Positions 12,254-22,855 of a stretch of 64,000 bases of DNA are shown piece by piece. How positions within the stretch are numbered: position 1 is the stretch's first letter; each line of letters starts with the position of its first letter. Location of the stretch: positions 372,001 through 436,000 of the forward strand of contig JAQSEB010000011.1 in NCBI GenBank assembly GCA_030063045.1, given 5' to 3'. This DNA is from Pratylenchus scribneri (lineage: Eukaryota; Nematoda; Chromadorea; Rhabditida; Pratylenchidae). A program made the translations under genes and the position numbers. The notes under the pieces are model-generated. The model was given only the letters and a program-made list of their open reading frames with translations, was not told where the DNA came from and searched no databases.

Positions 12254-15200
12254 GAATTATCCCAACGAATTGCCGATCTTCAACAGCAAAAGGAAGAAAC
12301 GAATGAAGAATTGCGCAAAAAGTTGGCCGAAGCAGCGGAATTGAGAGAAGCGGTGGAGGAAAAATCCAAAGTGATTGGCGAAAATTCGAAACAAATCAAC
12401 GGATTGTTGGTCCAATTGAATGAATCGAGGCAAGCAATGCAAGAGGAAATGGACGGAATGCGGCAAAAATTACAACAACAAAGTCAACAATTGGCGGCGG
12501 AAGAAAGGGCAGATTTGGCAAAAAATGCAGAGCTGAGAAGAATGAAATGCGAAAATGAAACAATGGCCCAAAGATTGAAGGGAATTGAGGAGGAATTCGC
12601 CAATTATCGGGTGAGGAAATTCATTTTAATATTAAAAATATTTGATTAATTTTTTGTAGGAACGAGCCGAATATGCACTCAAAGCAAAAATGGTGGCTAA
12701 TAATGAGGAAAAGGGAAATGCCACCACCAAAAACACACAAATTAGTTCGAATAATGAAATGGAAAAATCATCATCGGCAAATGAGGAAGTAAACCAATTG
12801 GTGGACATTTTGCGGCAACGGAATGCGGACATTTCGCAATTAAGGTGAGTTATACATTTTTGGCAAAAATATCTAATACATTAAAAATCGATTTAATTTA
12901 CCTTATTTTTCCTAATGTGGACCTGGGGGCTGGGGATTCTATTTTTCAGAGATCGGCCAACAGAGATTCTGATTTTTTCACCTTAAAAATCCTCAAAAAA
13001 AGGGGGAGGGCTATTATTAGAGAGATAGAGGGCTAATATTAGAAAAACGGTGGGGGACTTTTCAGCGCCAGCGACTTTGACGAGTCATAACTCTGCAAAG
13101 GAGAAACCATTTGAGACAATCTTGGTATCATTGCATAGAGCTATTCAAGCTCTATTGAATAGTGGATTTTTTGATAAATGAAAATTTAAGTGACTTAAAG
13201 TCGAAAAACTGAATACAAGTTGCTTTTTCTTACCTAGAAGCTTGTAATTAAGAGGATATTTTACTTTTCATAAATTGCTATATATCATTTAATACAGTTT
13301 GATTAGCTCTATCCAATGATACCAAGATTGGCTCAATTGGTTTCTTCTTTGCTGAGTTATGACTCGTCAAAGTCTCGGGCGCTGAAACGGCCGGCGCTGA
13401 AACGTCCTCCCGCGTAGAAAAAACTGTAATTTATTTCTACATAAATTCCAATACCTAATATTCACTTCTTTTCTCGAGGAAGAAGTTAGCTTAGACATTT
13501 TTGACAAAAAATATCTAATACAGTGTAAATCTATAGTAGCAAAATTTTTTTTAATTTTTTTAATTCAAAAAATTTAATCTAATTTCTGCATAAATTTCAG
13601 TGCCAAATGTTCATTCCTTGAGGAAGAAGTTCGCGGAAGCCAATCGCATACGAAAACATTGGTGGATGAATTGAACGCATTGCACGATTCGATTGGCCAA
13701 ATTCGGAGGCAATCCCAAATTGAGAAGCAACGGATTGGACAAGAATGGGCCGAAAGAATGAAAATGGAGTTGGCATTGAAGGCAGAATTGGAGAGGGAAA
13801 TGAAGGAGAAGGAGGCGGCGGGGGAGAAGGAAATGGCCGGGATGAGGATGGAAATGGCCAAAATGGCAAAGGAATTGGAGGAAATGCGTAAAAAGGTGGG
13901 CAAATTGAGGGGGAATGAGGGATTTCTGGCAGGGTCATCGGTATTAGATCAAATTTTAATAGAGAGCGGCACCAAAAATGGCTTTTTCCCAAAATTTCAT
14001 TTAATACAAACAACAAGCCAGGACCCGTTTTATCGGTTTTTTACTTGATGATTTATGGAATTTTATTTGATTCGCGCAAATCCCTCTTTGGTCGAATGGC
14101 GAAGAGGATAGATTGAAATAGGGAGAATGGTGGATAGGGTCGTGTGTTCGAATCCTAGCAAAGACAAATCATTTTTTTTTAACTTCGATAAGAGTTTAGG
14201 AAAGTTCTCTTATCAAAATTAGTTAATCGATATTAATTTATATTTTAAATTAAAAAATTTTTTTATAGAAAACGGATTTTTAGCCAATCATTTTTTTTTG
14301 GAAATATCCGAACGATTAAAAATTTTCGAGAAAAATGGAATCCATGCACGGAAATTGGGAAATCCGTTCTCTAAATTTAAAACCATAAAATAAAATTTTA
14401 TTTATATTCCCTTTCAATTTAAAGGTAGATCAATTGTCGGCCGATGAAAAATTGTTGCTGTCGACTTCGCCCAAACGACAAAAAACCCCTCAATTTGGAG
14501 GAGGAGTCACCCACCAAAAAAGCATAAATCGACCCCAAAAATTGAAATTAATGCCAACGAATTGTTCAAATCAAATTATTAATGACCAGTTGGAAATGGA
14601 AATGATTAATGATGGGGAAAATGGAATTGGAATGCACAGTGAAAGTTGCGGATCCGATTCGCTGGAAGACCTTCAATCCATTCTTCAAGAGGCTGAATTG
14701 GCACCCACAAAGTGAGGAGAAAATATGGGGAAATTCTTCCAATTTTATATTATTTTTAGTGACATTCCCTCATTCAATGTTGCCTCATTGGCAGAAGGCG
14801 ATGATGGACTCGAATCGGTGGCCATCAATTCACCCCAATTCGAATATTCCTTGGCCGTAACACAGCAATTACAAAAACAATTGGCCGATTGCCGGGAATT
14901 GTTGAGTGAATCTGAAGGTAGAAAACAATTTATTTAAATTATTTTTTATTTTAATTATTTTTAAATTAATTTTAAATTATTTTAATTAATTTTAAATTAA
15001 GAAACGAATATTCGATTGACGGAACAAATCAATATGTTGAAGGAGGAAATTAGGCGACTAGAACGGAATCAAAAGAGGGCCGAACATTTGGTGGGCAATG
15101 AACTTGGATCGGAATATTTCAAAAATATTGGTTAGACAAATTCTCAGCCATAATTTTGAAAAATTCCCAAATTTTAGTGTTGAAATTTCTGTCTCCGCCC

Positions 15201-15404
15201 AAAGTCAATGATGAACGAATTCAATTGCTTCCGGTGCTCCAAACAATTTTACATTTGGACAGCAACGAATTGGAATTGGTCCGTCGATATTGCAACAGCC
15301 ATTCAGCGACGGCGAGCGAAGGGAATACTGTAGGGGAAGAGGAGGAGAATGGGCCCAGCAGCGGCACTTTGTCCGATTGGGCATCCATTTTTGGCTGGAA
15401 ATGA
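12254..15404 (+). CDS. GRIP-domain golgin (GCC2/GCC185-like), 3' part
   Basis: Seven in-phase exons (12254-12610, 12660-12844, 13601-13896, 14425-14711, 14760-14917, 15002-15130, 15178-15404) encode long coiled coil (NEELRKKLAEAAELREAVEE and similar heptads) ending in a GRIP domain: SEYFKNIVLKFLSPP then LLPVLQTILHL. The extreme C-terminus GTLSDWASIFGWK resembles the WASYL...W tail of GCC2. GRIP golgins bind Arl1 (and Rabs) on the trans-Golgi and tether endosome-derived vesicles. The domain includes the tyrosine (SEYFK) needed for Arl1 binding in known family members. The first exon seen starts with a splice acceptor, so the N-terminal exons must lie upstream, but a minus-strand gene occupies the adjacent DNA and no further plus-strand exon was found. 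GCC2 homologues are usually well over 1000 residues, so this copy may be truncated. Confidence 0.8.
13040..13425. mobile_element. Foldback/MITE-like element in golgin intron
   Basis: Imperfect inverted repeats of about 105 bases flank a short centre. The left arm (13060-13165) contains GACTTTGACGAGTCATAACT, and the right arm (13300-13418) carries its reverse complement with a few changes. GGCGCTGAAAC is repeated twice at the right end. No coding capacity. It resembles a non-autonomous DNA transposon; I could not define a clean target duplication. Confidence 0.75.
14085..14165 (+). tRNA. tRNA-like sequence, probably a degenerate Ser/Leu-type tRNA
   Basis: An 81-base plus-strand sequence in a golgin intron with an acceptor-like TCTTTG/CAAAGA pairing, an A-box-like TGGTCGAATGGCGAAGAGG and a B-box-like GTGTTCGAATCCT. 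The T-stem pairs poorly and no clear anticodon arm forms. It is followed by a T-rich tract. Most likely a tRNA pseudogene or tRNA-derived short element. Confidence 0.35.
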
Positions 15405-15965
15405 TTGAAAAGAGATGATATTTTAATTTATTTATTCCCTCTTATTTCAACAATTCCATATTCAATCTGTGATATTTCCTTATCCCACATAATTCATATA
15501 TATAATTTGATAATTCCCTCAAACATAATGTAATTTTCACAAATTTGACTTGCAAGATGGAATAAAATTTGAATGGCTAATCATTGTGATTGTGAATCTC
15601 TTATGATATTTTTGCGCATTTCGGCATGACAATCCCACATTTTGAATACATATATTGATTAAATCGTGGTTATAGGTCGCCAATATTTACTATGGGCAAT
15701 TCGCTGCTGTTCTGCTGAATTCTTGCTCTTACCGATGAAGTGGATGACGGGCGGATCTAATCCATCCATTCAAATTTTCGCCCCAAATATGCCCATCTAT
15801 TTTCCTCTCCTAAATTATATTCATTGCGCATTCATTCGTCCATTTCCTATTTTCCTCAACAAATAATAATCACGTCTTAAATTCTAATATTATTTTTTAA
15901 AAATAGTGTTATATATTAATAATAATAATTTTAAATTAATTAATATACCTTTTTCCAAGTTGAGA

Positions 15966-18900
15966 ATGCAAATATCCATTATTCCTCAATTGATGAATGC
16001 CATCTTTATTTTATTTTTATTTCCATCTGGCACAAATTCAGTCAGCATTTTGCCCGAATTTCGTTAGTTTTAAAATAATAAAAACAAATAAGGAATTAGA
16101 ATTGAACTTTACTAACGAAACAAACTTTTTTATTTCAGTCAGACTTTACCTTGATCAAAGGCGGCTTGCCTATAATCCATTGGAGGATGGATTGGCTAAT
16201 AAAATTTTGAATGTTAATTATCGAAGATATTTATTCTCAAAAGATTTTCAAGAGAATGAAAAATTGAGAATTTTAACCACATCGAATATTTATTTATTGG
16301 CCATAATTATAGATAAAATAAAAGAGATAAAAGACCGAAATAGGCAACAAATTATTTTTTTTTCTTCTGAATTTGATTTAAATTTTCAGAATTATTAAAA
16401 AATTTCCGAACATTTATCAAGACATGTTACCATCATATAATAAGGACTATGAAATGGGTTTATGCAAAATGTTGAAATATCGTCAAAAATTGGACGAATT
16501 TTTGAAGGAAGAAAAATCACCAAAAAAAGGAGTGGAAATAGAAAGAAGGAAAATTGATTGTTCCGGAGGGCAAATGAAATTGCATGTATTGAAAGATTGG
16601 ATTAGGGAGGCCGACTTTACAATGTTTTTATACTATTTTTATACACCAGAAAATTGGCAATTCCACATAATGTTGAAGTTGGAAATAAAATCAAAATTAA
16701 ATTTTTAAAAATTTTAGAAATTTTTTGAAGCAAGCAAATGAATTAGAAATTGTAGAATTGAGGAAAAGATTCGTAAAATTATTTGGATTGGCTAGGATGG
16801 TCCAATTGGCACTGCATTATCCGTATCCAAAAATATTCGGCAAAATTAGTTTAGAAAAATGAATAAAAATTTATATTAATTTAATTATTTTATTATTATT
16901 AAGTGAATCCGAAAGGAGAGGGGCAAAAGGAATTTGAGACGAAAATGGTGGTAAAATTAATTCAGGAATATTTGGAAATTAAAAGGCCAAATAATGTGAT
17001 CAAAAAATGGACAATTCGATATACATTGAATTATTTACTCTATAAAAATTGGTGGCAAAAATTTGAAGAGGAGAATTTTAAAGGCAAAATAAAAATAATT
17101 TTAAAAATTTTTTTATAAAAATTTTGTTCAGACAAAAAGCCGAATCCAGCGAAATTATGGGAAAAAGCATTTGAAGTTCTGATTTTAAATAATTCCGCCT
17201 GTTCTGATTTAAATAATTCCGCCTGTTCTGATTTTAATAATTCCGCCTGTTCTGATTTTAATAATTCCGCCTGTTCTGATTTTAGGTAATTCCGCCTGTT
17301 CTGATTCTAAATAATTCCGCATGTTCTGATTTTAATAATTCCGCCTGTTCTGATTCTAAATAATTCCGCCTGTTCTGATTCAAATAATTCCACCTGTTCT
17401 GATTTAAATAATTCCACCTGTTCTGATTTAAATAATTCCACCCGTTCTGATTTTAATAATTCCGCCTGTTCTGATTTTAGGTAATTCCGCCTGTTCTGAT
17501 TCTAAATAATTCCGCATGTTCTGATTTAAATAATTCCACCTGTTCTGATTTAAATAATTCCACCCGTTCTGATTTTAATAATTCCGCCTGTTCTGATTTT
17601 AGGTAATTCCGCCTGTTCTGATTCTAAATAATTCCGCCTGTTCTGATTCAAATAATTCCACCTGTTCTGATTTAAATAATTCCACCTGTTCTGATTTAAA
17701 TAATTCCGCCTGTTCTGATTTAAATAATTCCACCCGTTCTGATTTTAATAATTCCGCCTGTTCTGATTTTAGGTAATTCCGCCTGTTCTGATTCTAAATA
17801 ATTCCGCATGTTCTGATTTTAATAATTCCGCCTGTTCTGATTCTAAATAATTCCGTCTGTTCTGATTTTAATAATTCCGCCTGTTCTGATTTAAATAATT
17901 CCGCCTGTTCTGATTTTAATAATTCCGCCTGTTCTGATTCTAAATAATTCCGCCTGTTCTGATTTTAATAATTCCGCCTGTTCTGATTTTAGGTAATTCC
18001 GCCTGTTCTGATTTTTATAATTCCGCCTGTTCTGATTCAAATAATTCCACCTGTTCTGATTTAAATAATTCCACCTGTTCTGATTTAAATAATTCCGCCT
18101 GTTCTGATTTAAATAATTCCACCCGTTCTGATTTTAATAATTCCGCCTGTTCTGATTTTAGATAATTCCGCCTGTTCTGATTCTAAATAATTCCGCATGT
18201 TCTGATTTTAATAATTCCGCCTGTTCTGATTTAAATAATTCCGCCTGTTCTGATTTTAATAATTCCGCCTGTTCTGATTTTAATAATTCCGCCTGTTCTG
18301 ATTTTAATAATTCCGCCTGTTCTGATTCTAAATAATTCCGCCTGTTCTGATTTTAATAATTCCGCCTGTTCTGATTCTAAATAATTCCGCCTGTTCTGAT
18401 TTTTATAATTCCGCCTGTTCTGATTTTAGGTAATTCCGCCTGTTCTGATTTTTATAATTCCGCCTGTTCTGATTTAGTTAATTCCGCCTGTTCTGATTCT
18501 AAATAATTCCGCCTGTTCTCATTTTAATAATTCCGCATGTTCTGATTTTAATAATTCCGCCTGTTCTGATTTTAATAATTCCGCCTGTTCTGATTCTAAA
18601 TAATTCCGCCTGTTCTGATTTTTATAATTCCGCCTGTTCTGATTTTAGGTAATTCCGCCTGTTCTGATTTTTATAATTCCGCCTGTTCTGATTTAGTTAA
18701 TTCCGCCTGTTCTGATTCTAAATAATTCCGCCTGTTCTCATTTTAATAATTCCGCATGTTCTGATTTTAATAATTCCGCCTGTTCTGATTTTAATAATTC
18801 CCTTGTTCTGATTTAAATAATTCCACCTGTTCTGATTTAAATAATTCCGCCTGTTCTGATTCTAAATAATTCCGCCTGTTCTCATTTTAATAATTCCGCA

Positions 18901-21552
18901 TGTTCTGATTTAAATAATTCCACCTGTTCTGATTTAAATAATTCCGCCTGTTCTGATTTAAATAATTCCACCCGTTCTGATTTTAATAATTCCGCCTGTT
19001 CTGATTTTAGATAATTCCGCCTGTTCTGATTCTAAATAATTCCGCATGTTCTGATTTTAATAATTCCGCCTGTTCTGATTTAAATAATTCCGCCTGTTCT
19101 GATTTAAATAATTCCGCCTGTTCTCATTTTAATAATTCCGCATGTTCTGATTTTAATAATTCCGCCTGTTCTGATTTTAATAATTCCGCCTGTTCTGATT
19201 CTAAATAATTCCGCCTGTTCTGATTTTTATAATTCCGCCTGTTCTGATTTTAGGTAATTCCGCCTGTTCTGATTTTTATAATTCCGCCTGTTCTGATTTA
19301 GTTAATTCCGCCTGTTCTGATTCTAAATAATTCCGCCTGTTCTCATTTTAATAATTCCGCATGTTCTGATTTTAATAATTCCGCCTGTTCTGATTTTAAT
19401 AATTCCGCCTGTTCTGATTTTAATAATTTCGCCTGTTCTGATTCTAAATTCCGCCTGTTCTCATTTTAATAATTCCGCCTGTTCTGATTTAGTTAATTCC
19501 GCCTGTTCTGATTCTAAATAATTCCGCCTGTTCTCATTTTAATAATTCCGCATGTTCTGATTTTAATAATTTCGCCTGTTCTGATTTTAAATAATTCCGC
19601 ATGTTTGGACTAAATATTTCGCATTTCCGAATCTGATTACAAATACCCTAATTTATTAGTGGACTATTCTATGGTGATTGGGGGTTCAACATTGAATGGA
19701 ACGGAGATGGCCAATTCTGATTTGGATATACTTTTTTTGGTGCCAAAAATGAAGCAAAACCTCTTTGAGGATATTCTGGAATCATTTTATCAACATTTGA
19801 TAGAGGCAATCAAAAATGAGGCAGAATTAAATAAATTTGTGGGTATTTTATGGAGATTTAGCCTCAATTTAATAAATGAAAAATAGGGATTAATGCAGCG
19901 AGATGCACGGCTTCAATGGATTGAGCCAAAACATCGGGTACCATCTTTGATCAAATTGCAAATTGATTTTGGTGAATATTCAAATTTCTAACTAATTTAA
20001 ATATGTTCTTTTTTTTACAGTCGATTTGGACATTATGATGGCCCAAATCCCCATGGAAAAACTTTCTCATAATTTGAAAGGATTTAGCCTCAAAAAATTG
20101 CAATTGGAAAATACAGAAAATAAAGAAAATATACAATTAAACATATTCTTTATGGACTTTGTGATAGAAAATATGTTAAATGAAAATGAAGTTGGAGGGG
20201 GAATTCACCAAAAAGGAAGCATTTATTCACTCGCAAGTGGGTTATTTTAACAAATTTTTGAATTAATTTATTCATAGATTATCGATCTTTATATCGGCAG
20301 AAATTTGTGTGGATCGAAAAATCACGACGTGAAATATTCACTCAATTGTTGAGGGCAGTCAAATATTGGGCAAAAAGTATTTAAATAAATATGAAAATAT
20401 TTAATTTATTATTAATTCCATCCATAAAGGACAGCACATTTATTCGAATCAATTTGGTTATTTGAGTGGAACATCGTTGACTTTGATGGCCACAAAAATT
20501 TGCATTTTATATCCAACTGGGGATTTGCCTTTTTTACTTGAAAAATTCTTTTTTATTTATGCAACATGGTAAAAATGCCCTGGGGAAAATTTAATATTAC
20601 ATGAATATAGGCCATGGCCAAAACCATTGCTTTTGGAGGAATTAATGCCGAAAGAGATGGTGGAAAAGTATAAAATTAAAATGGAATATTGGGAGCCGAC
20701 AAGGATTGAAAAGGATGGGGAAATGATGCCAATAATAACGGCAATGTTCCCGGAGGGAAATTCGGCATTCAATGTGAATGAAATGGGCCGAAAAGTGATT
20801 AAATCAAAATTGGTAAAAGGTGAGATGAAGCCTGGGATTCATCCGATTTTAATATTTTAAGCCTATCAAATGATTGTTGAAAATGAGGAGAATGGCGGGA
20901 GCAACAATTTTTGGAAGGAACAATTTTTTGGAGAATTTGATTATGGAAAATATTTTGAGGATTTCTTATTGATTATTTGTTCTGCCGAAAACATAGAGAA
21001 TTCAACTTGCGGATGGATTAAAAATAAAATTCGTCATATTTTGTCATATTGGATGGAAAAAAGTAAATATGAGGAAATTGTTAAGGTTGAGTTGAAAAAT
21101 GTGCTGGAAGAATATCAAATTATCAGCGATTTTGAGCGAAAAGGAGAATGCGTCAAAATAGAAAAGTGGATCGATGAATTAAATAATTTATTATTCAATA
21201 ATTTAGGAATGAATGTGTCGGCTGGCTTGTTGGATTAAAATTTTTGAAAGATACAAAATCAAATTTTAAGGAAGATCATAAAATCAAATTTTGGGAAAAT
21301 TTGAAAGAAATTTTCATTAATGATTATAATTATTACAGGAAAACGCATAAAATTGAAATATTCCATTCAATGAGTGCGGAATTGAAGGAAAAGTTAGTAA
21401 AATATTTTTTTAAAAATTGTAAAAATATTATTTTTAGTATTTCTTCATTCATTTTGGAGAAAAAAGTTGATGAAATGGATGAGGAAAAAATTAAGGAATT
21501 AAAATTAAAAGGAAACAAAAAATTGAAGAACAACGAAAAAATCGACCTTTAA
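15966..21552 (+). pseudogene. Poly(A)-polymerase-like paralogue, left copy, decayed
   Basis: This copy keeps the signal-peptide start (MQISIIPQLMNAIFILFLFP), the N-terminal exons to about 17150, and the catalytic exons from 19650 onward (GGSTLNGTEMANSDLDILF, DLDIMMAQIP, the SNQFGYLSGTS region, MMPIITAMFPEGNSAFNV). The lysine-rich middle and the first nucleotidyltransferase exon present in the right copy are gone. In their place is a 2.4 kb minisatellite (17176-19610). Near 21511 the sequence reads AAAAGGAAAC where the right copy has AAAAGCGAAAC. This one-base deletion shifts the frame and ends the protein at 21552, before the tyrosine-rich tail. These defects argue for a pseudogene, though a short spliced product is not excluded. 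Confidence 0.75.
17176..19610. repeat. Minisatellite array, 20-22 base unit (ATTCCGCCTGTT family)
   Basis: More than 110 tandem copies of ATTCCGCCTGTTCTGATT plus a variable spacer (TTAATA, CTAAATA, TAAATA, TTTATA, TTAGGTA). Variants recur in blocks: a run with GATTTAGTTA, then CTGTTCTCATTTTAATA, then CCGCATG repeats near 18470, 18695 and 19300, giving a higher-order period of roughly 225 bases. The array sits between retained exons of the left poly(A)-polymerase-like copy. Confidence 0.95.
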
Positions 21553-21669
21553 ATCCAAATGCCGAACCATATTTTCCACAATATGTTGTTCAACAATGGA
21601 TGTCCGAATTTTATTCCACATATTCTTATTATTATCCTCAACAATTCTATTATTATTTATTCTGATAAA

Positions 21670-22394
21670 ATGTTCAGAAAAATGATAAAGACTATACGAC
21701 GGGAATTGAAGACTAAAATGTTACATATTTTAAGGCGGATATGGTATATACCTAACGATCCTATTCTAGTGCTAAAATGATTTGAGATGAGAATTGGGAT
21801 TAGGCTCTTGCTCTATGTTTTCGCCGGAGGTCTTAACTCTTAAGCCACCAATGGCCTAATGAACGGAAAAGGGATAAAGAGTAAACTCGATTTTTGATTT
21901 ATTCTTTATTAATTTTAATGTAATAATAATGTGAAGGGTAAAAAGCAATTGGAGAGGAAAAAAGGTGGATTTAAAAAGGTAGATTGAGGCAATATTTGAT
22001 TGATAGATTTAAAGGATGATTAGTGAAAAAGTTAGACAGTAGGAAATATGGGCGATTCCACAATGGTAGAAATAAAAAAATTCATTTTAAATTATTGGGA
22101 AGTAAAAACATTGTAAATTTCCTATTAGAAACCTCCTCTCTATTTGTAACCCCCCTTCCTCCCAAAAATTTTTTTGTCAAAAATAACCAATTAGTAGAAA
22201 TAACCAATTAGTAGGTAAAATTAAGCCGAAATAAGCATTTTTTGTCTCAAAAATTTCAGAAAAATTCCCACCTCAGAGGGTCTCTGAAAATTAGTAACCC
22301 CGGGGTTACTAATAAGAAATTAAAATATAAAAATATCTTGTGTTTATTAATGAGAAAATATTTAGCATATTTTTGAAAAATGTTTCCATTTTTA
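21670..22394. other. Hinge between the inverted arms
   Basis: No supported gene. AT-rich sequence separating the arms, including a perfect 24-base palindrome (separate entry) and a duplicated AACCAATTAGTAG motif near 22188-22214. Confidence 0.5.
22291..22314. repeat. Perfect 24-base palindrome
   Basis: ATTAGTAACCCC is followed directly by its reverse complement GGGGTTACTAAT. No spacer. Located in the hinge of the inverted duplication, about 80 bases before a minisatellite array. Confidence 0.9.
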
Positions 22395-22790
22395 TCCGGA
22401 AAGAAATAAAACTTGGCGAACATTTTCCGGAAAGAATTAAAACTTGGCGAACATTTTCCGGAAAGAATTAAAACTTGGCGAACATTTTCCGGAAAGAATT
22501 AAAACTTGGCGAACATTTTTCGGAAAGAATTAAAACTTGACGAACATTTTCCGGAAAGAATTAAAACTCGGCGGACATTTTCCGGAAAGAATTAAAACTT
22601 GGCGAACATTTTTCGGAAAGAATTAAAACTTGACGAACATTTTCCGGAAAGAATTAAAACTTGGCGGACATTTTCCTGAAAGAATTAAAACTTGGCGAAC
22701 ATTTTTCGGAAAGAATTAAAACTTGACGAACATTTTCCGGAAAGAATTAAAACTCGGCGGACATTTTCCGGAAAGTATTAAAACTTCGAC
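22395..22790. repeat. Minisatellite array, 31-base unit (GTTCGCCAAG family, inverted)
   Basis: About 13 copies of a 31-base unit reading TTGGCGAACATTTTCCGG then AAAGAATTAAAAC, with variants TTGACGAAC and TCGGCGGAC alternating. It ends about 65 bases from the inner end of the right arm, and is opposite in orientation to the array at 31976. Confidence 0.95.
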
Positions 22791-22855
22791 AAAAAAATTA
22801 ATTCCTTGTATTGGCCCCAAACATTTAATCTGTTTTACTTTTAACAACAGATTTA

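Larger units (their letters stand above)
15240..21669 (+). repeat. Left arm of a large inverted duplication
   Basis: Sequence from the last golgin exon to the end of the poly(A)-polymerase-like gene (ATTCTGATAAA) recurs in inverse orientation at 22856-31925. Identity by eye is moderate in the outer half (for example PSGTNSVSILPEF versus PSGTNSMNILPEF). It is nearly complete from about 20180 to 21669, where a 122-residue reading frame (20870-21238) is identical to its partner (23284-23652). The arms differ by a 2.4 kb array and missing exons on the left, and by two transposon insertions on the right. Confidence 0.93.

Noticed and set aside
17176..19610. CRISPR-like appearance of regularly spaced repeats
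   Set aside because: Spacers are 4-7 bases and themselves repeated, and the sequence is eukaryotic. This is a minisatellite.
21780..21870. Possible tRNA-like motif near CTTAACTCTTAAGCCACC
   Set aside because: Neither acceptor stem nor T-arm could be paired.
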